A stretch of DNA of 64,000 bases from DASPJR01 sp035628505 (lineage in GTDB: Bacteria > Planctomycetota > SZUA-567 > H5-PLA8). Location of the stretch: positions 1-64,000 of the forward strand of contig DASPJR010000127.1 of the NCBI GenBank assembly GCA_035628505.1, given 5' to 3'. The notes beneath the pieces are model-generated. The model saw only the letters and a list, made by a program, of their open reading frames with translations, searched no databases and was not told the origin of the DNA. The translations under genes were made by a program, and so were the position numbers. This document shows positions 61,633 to 64,000 of this stretch, piece after piece; positions within the stretch are counted from its first letter, which is position 1; each line of letters begins with the position of its first letter.

Positions 61633-62439
61633 TCACTGGCTGGCGGTGATGCCGCCGTCAATATAAAGGACCTGTCCGGTGATGAAATCCGCGGCAGGCG
61701 ACGCAAAAAACAGGCACGGCCCGGCGATGTCGCGCGCTTTGGCGATGCGGCCAAGAGGAATGCGCTGCTCAAGCGAGCTTAAGAACTCCTTGTCTTCGAG
61801 CATGTACCGGACGAGCTCGGTGAAAACAAACGTCGGAGCGACGCCGTTCACATTAATTTTGTGCGGCGCAAGCTCCATCGCGTGCTGCTTGACCAGCATC
61901 GTCAACGCGCCCTTGCTCGTACAGTAAGAGGAGTATCCGCGGCCGCGGATCGCCAGTTGCGAGCGGACGGAACTGATGTGAATCTGCCGCCCACCCCGGC
62001 CGGCCTTAATCTGATGCTTCGCACACGCCTGGCCGAGGAACATCGCGGCCTTGACGTTCGCAGACATGACTTCAACGAACGCTTCTTCGGTGACTTCCAG
62101 CAGTTTCTGCTCGCGCTGAATGCCGACACAGTTGACCAGCACATCCACGCTGCCGAACGTCTTCACGACGGTCTCAACCGAGTCGCGGATCTGCTCCACG
62201 GAATTCGCATCGGCGGCGATGCCGTGCGCTTCAAATCCTGCGGCGCGAATCTCAGCCGCGAGCTTCTCCGCCTTCTGCTGGTTGCGGCCGGAGATCATCA
62301 CGCGCGCGCCATTGATCGCCATCGTCCAGCAAATCGCTTCGCCGATGCCTCCGTATCCGCCTGGAACATAGACGGATTTGCCTGAAACGTTGAAGAGCCC
62401 GCCAAGCTCCTGAATTTGCGTTGCCGCATTGCCGCTCAT
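61633..62439 (-). CDS. Short-chain dehydrogenase/reductase
   Basis: 268 residues, SDR family (Rossmann fold, NAD(P)H). The cofactor loop reads VPGGYGGIGEAI (26-33), with Pro in place of the usual Thr of TGGxxGIG. VNCVGIQ replaces NNAG. The catalytic residues are Ser156/157 in HISSVRSQLA, and Tyr172 and Lys176 in SSYCTSKGAL. KINVNGVAPTFVFTELV and the C-terminal GQVLYIDGGITA fit gluconate-5-dehydrogenase-like sugar SDRs, but the substrate is inferred. AGGAGGTCCGTAA precedes the ATG. It is upstream of the small membrane-protein gene (23-base gap) and downstream of dprA by 70 bases. Confidence 0.9.
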   Translation of the reverse strand: MSGNAATQIQELGGLFNVSGKSVYVPGGYGGIGEAICWTMAINGARVMISGRNQQKAEKLAAEIRAAGFEAHGIAADANSVEQIRDSVETVVKTFGSVDVLVNCVGIQREQKLLEVTEEAFVEVMSANVKAAMFLGQACAKHQIKAGRGGRQIHISSVRSQLAIRGRGYSSYCTSKGALTMLVKQHAMELAPHKINVNGVAPTFVFTELVRYMLEDKEFLSSLEQRIPLGRIAKARDIAGPCLFFASPAADFITGQVLYIDGGITASQ

Positions 62440-62509
62440 TTACGGACCTCCTGATCTTTACAATATCCCACGCATTGGCCGGCGGCCAGTCTTGGGCAGA
62501 AAGGAAGTG

Positions 62510-63778
62510 TCACGCCTTCAGGTAGCGTTTGCCAGGAAGCTGTTTGCAAAGCCGCCGCACTTCCAGCACCAGCAGCGTGGCCAGGACTTCGTGTGCCTGC
62601 AGCCCGCTTTGCACGATCAGCTCATCGACCGGCCGCGCCGTCGTTTGATCGAGCAACGCATAGATCTGTTTCTCGCGCGGATTGAGATTAATGGCGCGCA
62701 GATCGGTGGCCGGCGGCCTGCCGTCGGCGGCGTTCTTCAGATTTGCGCTCTCCTGAAGATCGAGAAGCGGCGTCGCCATCGAGCGGTGTGCCGAAACTTC
62801 CTTGCCCGCCGGCGCCTGAAGACGGGATTCCGGCACGCGCATTCTCGCGTCCGGCTTTCGAATCTTTACCAGAGGCTCGGCGACTTCGCGCAGTTCATCG
62901 AGAATATCTTCGACGTCTTCGACCAGCTTTGCACCTTTCTTGATCAGGCTGTGCGGGCCGCGCGAATTGGGACTGTCGACGCTGCCGGGAACGGCAAAGA
63001 CTTCGCGGTCCATGTCGATGGCGTAACGCGCCGTGATCAGCGAGCCCGATGACTGCGTGCCTTCGACGATCACCGTGCCCAGCGTCATGCCGGCGATAAT
63101 GCGATTCCGTCCAGGGAAGTGCTGCGCTGCGGGCGGCGTATCGAGCGGCAGTTCACTGAGCACGGCGCCGCGGCCGCTCTCGCCGGCGATGCGCTCATAG
63201 AGCTTTTTGTTCTCAGGCGGATAGACCTGTCCGATTCCATTCCCCATCACCGCGATGGTCCGGCCACGCTCGGCAGAGAGTGCTCCAACATGCGCCGCGC
63301 TGTCGATGCCGCGCGCCAGGCCGCTGACGACGGTAAATCCAGCCAGCGCCAGACCAGCGGCAAGCTTCTCCGCCTGTGCGCGGCCGTAATGCGAGCAATG
63401 CCGCGAGCCCACAATCGCAATCGACAGAGAATCCTCGGGAAGCAGCACGCCGTCGACGTAAAGTACGATCGGCGGATCGTAGGTCGAAAGCAGCGCGCGC
63501 GGGTAATGGGGATCCTCAATTGCAATCAGGCGCACCCCGCGTTCAGTTGCACGGGCAATTTCCTGCTCGGCCCAGGGATCATTCCGAGCTTCTGCAATTC
63601 CATCCGCCGTGCGTGCAGTAATATCAGGAATTTCGAGCAGCCGCGAGCGTGGCGCAGCCAGCGCGGCCTCAGCCGAACCGAACACACGCACCAGCTTGCG
63701 CCAGGTAACGGGCCCGACGTTGCGGGCGTGAGCCAGGCGCAGTGTGGCGCAAAGACGTGAGGCATCGGGGGAAGTCAT
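62510..63778 (-). CDS. dprA: DNA-processing protein DprA
   Basis: 422 residues from the ATG at 63778; the open frame to 63895 has no protein-like character. DprA loads RecA on incoming single-stranded DNA in natural transformation. The N-terminal SAM-like domain (LRLAHARNVGPVTWRKLVRVFGS in parts) precedes the DprA Rossmann fold: IAIVGSRHCSHYGR, VVSGLARGIDSAAHVGAL, TIAVMGNGIGQVYPPENKKLYE (here TIAVMGNGIGQVYPPEN), and the GTVIVEG and VFAVPGSVDSPNSRGPHSLIKKGAKLV motifs (VFAVPGSVDSPNSRG quoted). A variable linker (about 310-355) leads to the C-terminal winged helix. It suggests competence potential, although other com genes are outside the window. Confidence 0.96.
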   Translation of the reverse strand: MTSPDASRLCATLRLAHARNVGPVTWRKLVRVFGSAEAALAAPRSRLLEIPDITARTADGIAEARNDPWAEQEIARATERGVRLIAIEDPHYPRALLSTYDPPIVLYVDGVLLPEDSLSIAIVGSRHCSHYGRAQAEKLAAGLALAGFTVVSGLARGIDSAAHVGALSAERGRTIAVMGNGIGQVYPPENKKLYERIAGESGRGAVLSELPLDTPPAAQHFPGRNRIIAGMTLGTVIVEGTQSSGSLITARYAIDMDREVFAVPGSVDSPNSRGPHSLIKKGAKLVEDVEDILDELREVAEPLVKIRKPDARMRVPESRLQAPAGKEVSAHRSMATPLLDLQESANLKNAADGRPPATDLRAINLNPREKQIYALLDQTTARPVDELIVQSGLQAHEVLATLLVLEVRRLCKQLPGKRYLKA

Positions 63779-63972
63779 TGAGCAGCGTATAGCAGATGAG
63801 CGCGCTTTCGTCGAGTGGTACCGGGCTTGCGGATGGCATATATGGATGATCGTAAAGTCGCAAAAAGGTGCGCGCAGATTGAACTTGAGCAGCACTGGTG
63901 CAAAAGTTTTTGTATCAGGTATACTGCGCAGAAAGAGTCTGCATGGATAGAACCACCGGTTGAGGTCTCGAC

Positions 63973-64000
63973 ATGCTCGGAACGAACGGATCGTCCAGCA
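63973..64000 (+). CDS. Possible start of a gene running off the window
   Basis: An ATG at 63973 has GAGG seven bases upstream, and a TATACT (63920-63925) lies further up; nine codons (MLGTNGSSS) remain open to the window edge. It is divergent from dprA. The product cannot be judged from so few residues. Confidence 0.35.

Overview
The window is a GC-rich bacterial chromosome segment with dense, mostly short operons. No rRNA, tRNA, CRISPR array, transposase or prophage gene was seen. The best lineage clue is the adjacent pair of a 995-residue c-type-haem PSCyt1/DUF1549/DUF1553 protein (29185-32172) and a Tat-exported DUF1501 protein (32201-33598). This pair is typical of Planctomycetota and also common in Verrucomicrobiota and Acidobacteriota. 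Two long secreted HEAT-repeat proteins, a DUF6600 protein, an AroD-AroE fusion, a PurS-PurL fusion and many short intergenic palindromes and purine-rich tandem repeats fit the same group. I favour a planctomycete-like (PVC or neighbouring phylum) environmental bacterium, but the sequence alone does not prove the phylum.

Layout. 1-5256 (+): 3' part of argC, a P-II signal protein, the aroDE fusion and a secreted HEAT protein. 5291-7520: divergent L-fuconate dehydratase and sugar isomerase/epimerase genes around an ATGCAT-repeat spacer. 7736-10987 (+): ruvA, a palindrome cluster, a nucleotidyltransferase, a two-helix membrane protein and ruvB, the last three separated by 2-base gaps. 11138-16071 (-): second HEAT protein, truD, pdxA. 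16190-18552 (+): family 9 glycosyltransferase and an unrecognised glycosidase-like protein. 18556-22835 (-): a 2Fe-2S ferredoxin and a membrane protein, a soluble histidine kinase with a STAS protein, and a TPR protein. 23092-26755 (+): bacterial PH protein and purL. 26828-28823 (-): a small secreted protein and the DUF6600 protein. 29185-33598 (+): the PSCyt/DUF1501 pair. 33603-34848 (-): PAS-GGDEF diguanylate cyclase and a small ORF. 35059-38372 (+): group IV decarboxylase, Uma2 protein, GH4 glycosidase. 38400-43630 (-): STAS-linker protein, amino-acid binding lipoprotein, degenerate SNase-like protein, hypothetical protein, ispD, hisH. 43748-50221: prenyltransferase-repeat protein, PQQ-type propeller, receiver protein, a very Gly/Thr-rich lipoprotein, a 43-residue lipoprotein and a YdjM-like membrane protein. 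50222-54995: beta-propeller protein, dicarboxylate symporter, secreted serine protease, cutA. 55104-60387 (+): mfd and an extremely acidic membrane protein. 60507-63778 (-): cysH, small membrane protein, SDR, dprA.

Functionally the region is mainly housekeeping: amino-acid, purine, pyridoxal-phosphate, isoprenoid and sulfur assimilation genes, plus DNA maintenance (RuvAB, Mfd, DprA). Mixed in are envelope and extracellular proteins, sugar-acid catabolism and several isolated signalling modules (histidine kinase, STAS, receiver, GGDEF).

I did not find a clear-cut new defence or mobile system. The parts least explained by known families are: the nucleotidyltransferase and membrane protein wedged between ruvA and ruvB; a perfect hairpin between the Shine-Dalgarno sequence and start codon of the histidine kinase gene; the two secreted proteins 26828-28823, which share a helical module and are separated by a strong hairpin; the Cys-headed Gly/Thr lipoprotein built from 90-bp and 54-bp repeats; and the SNase/Ada-like protein that has lost the expected metal-binding cysteines.
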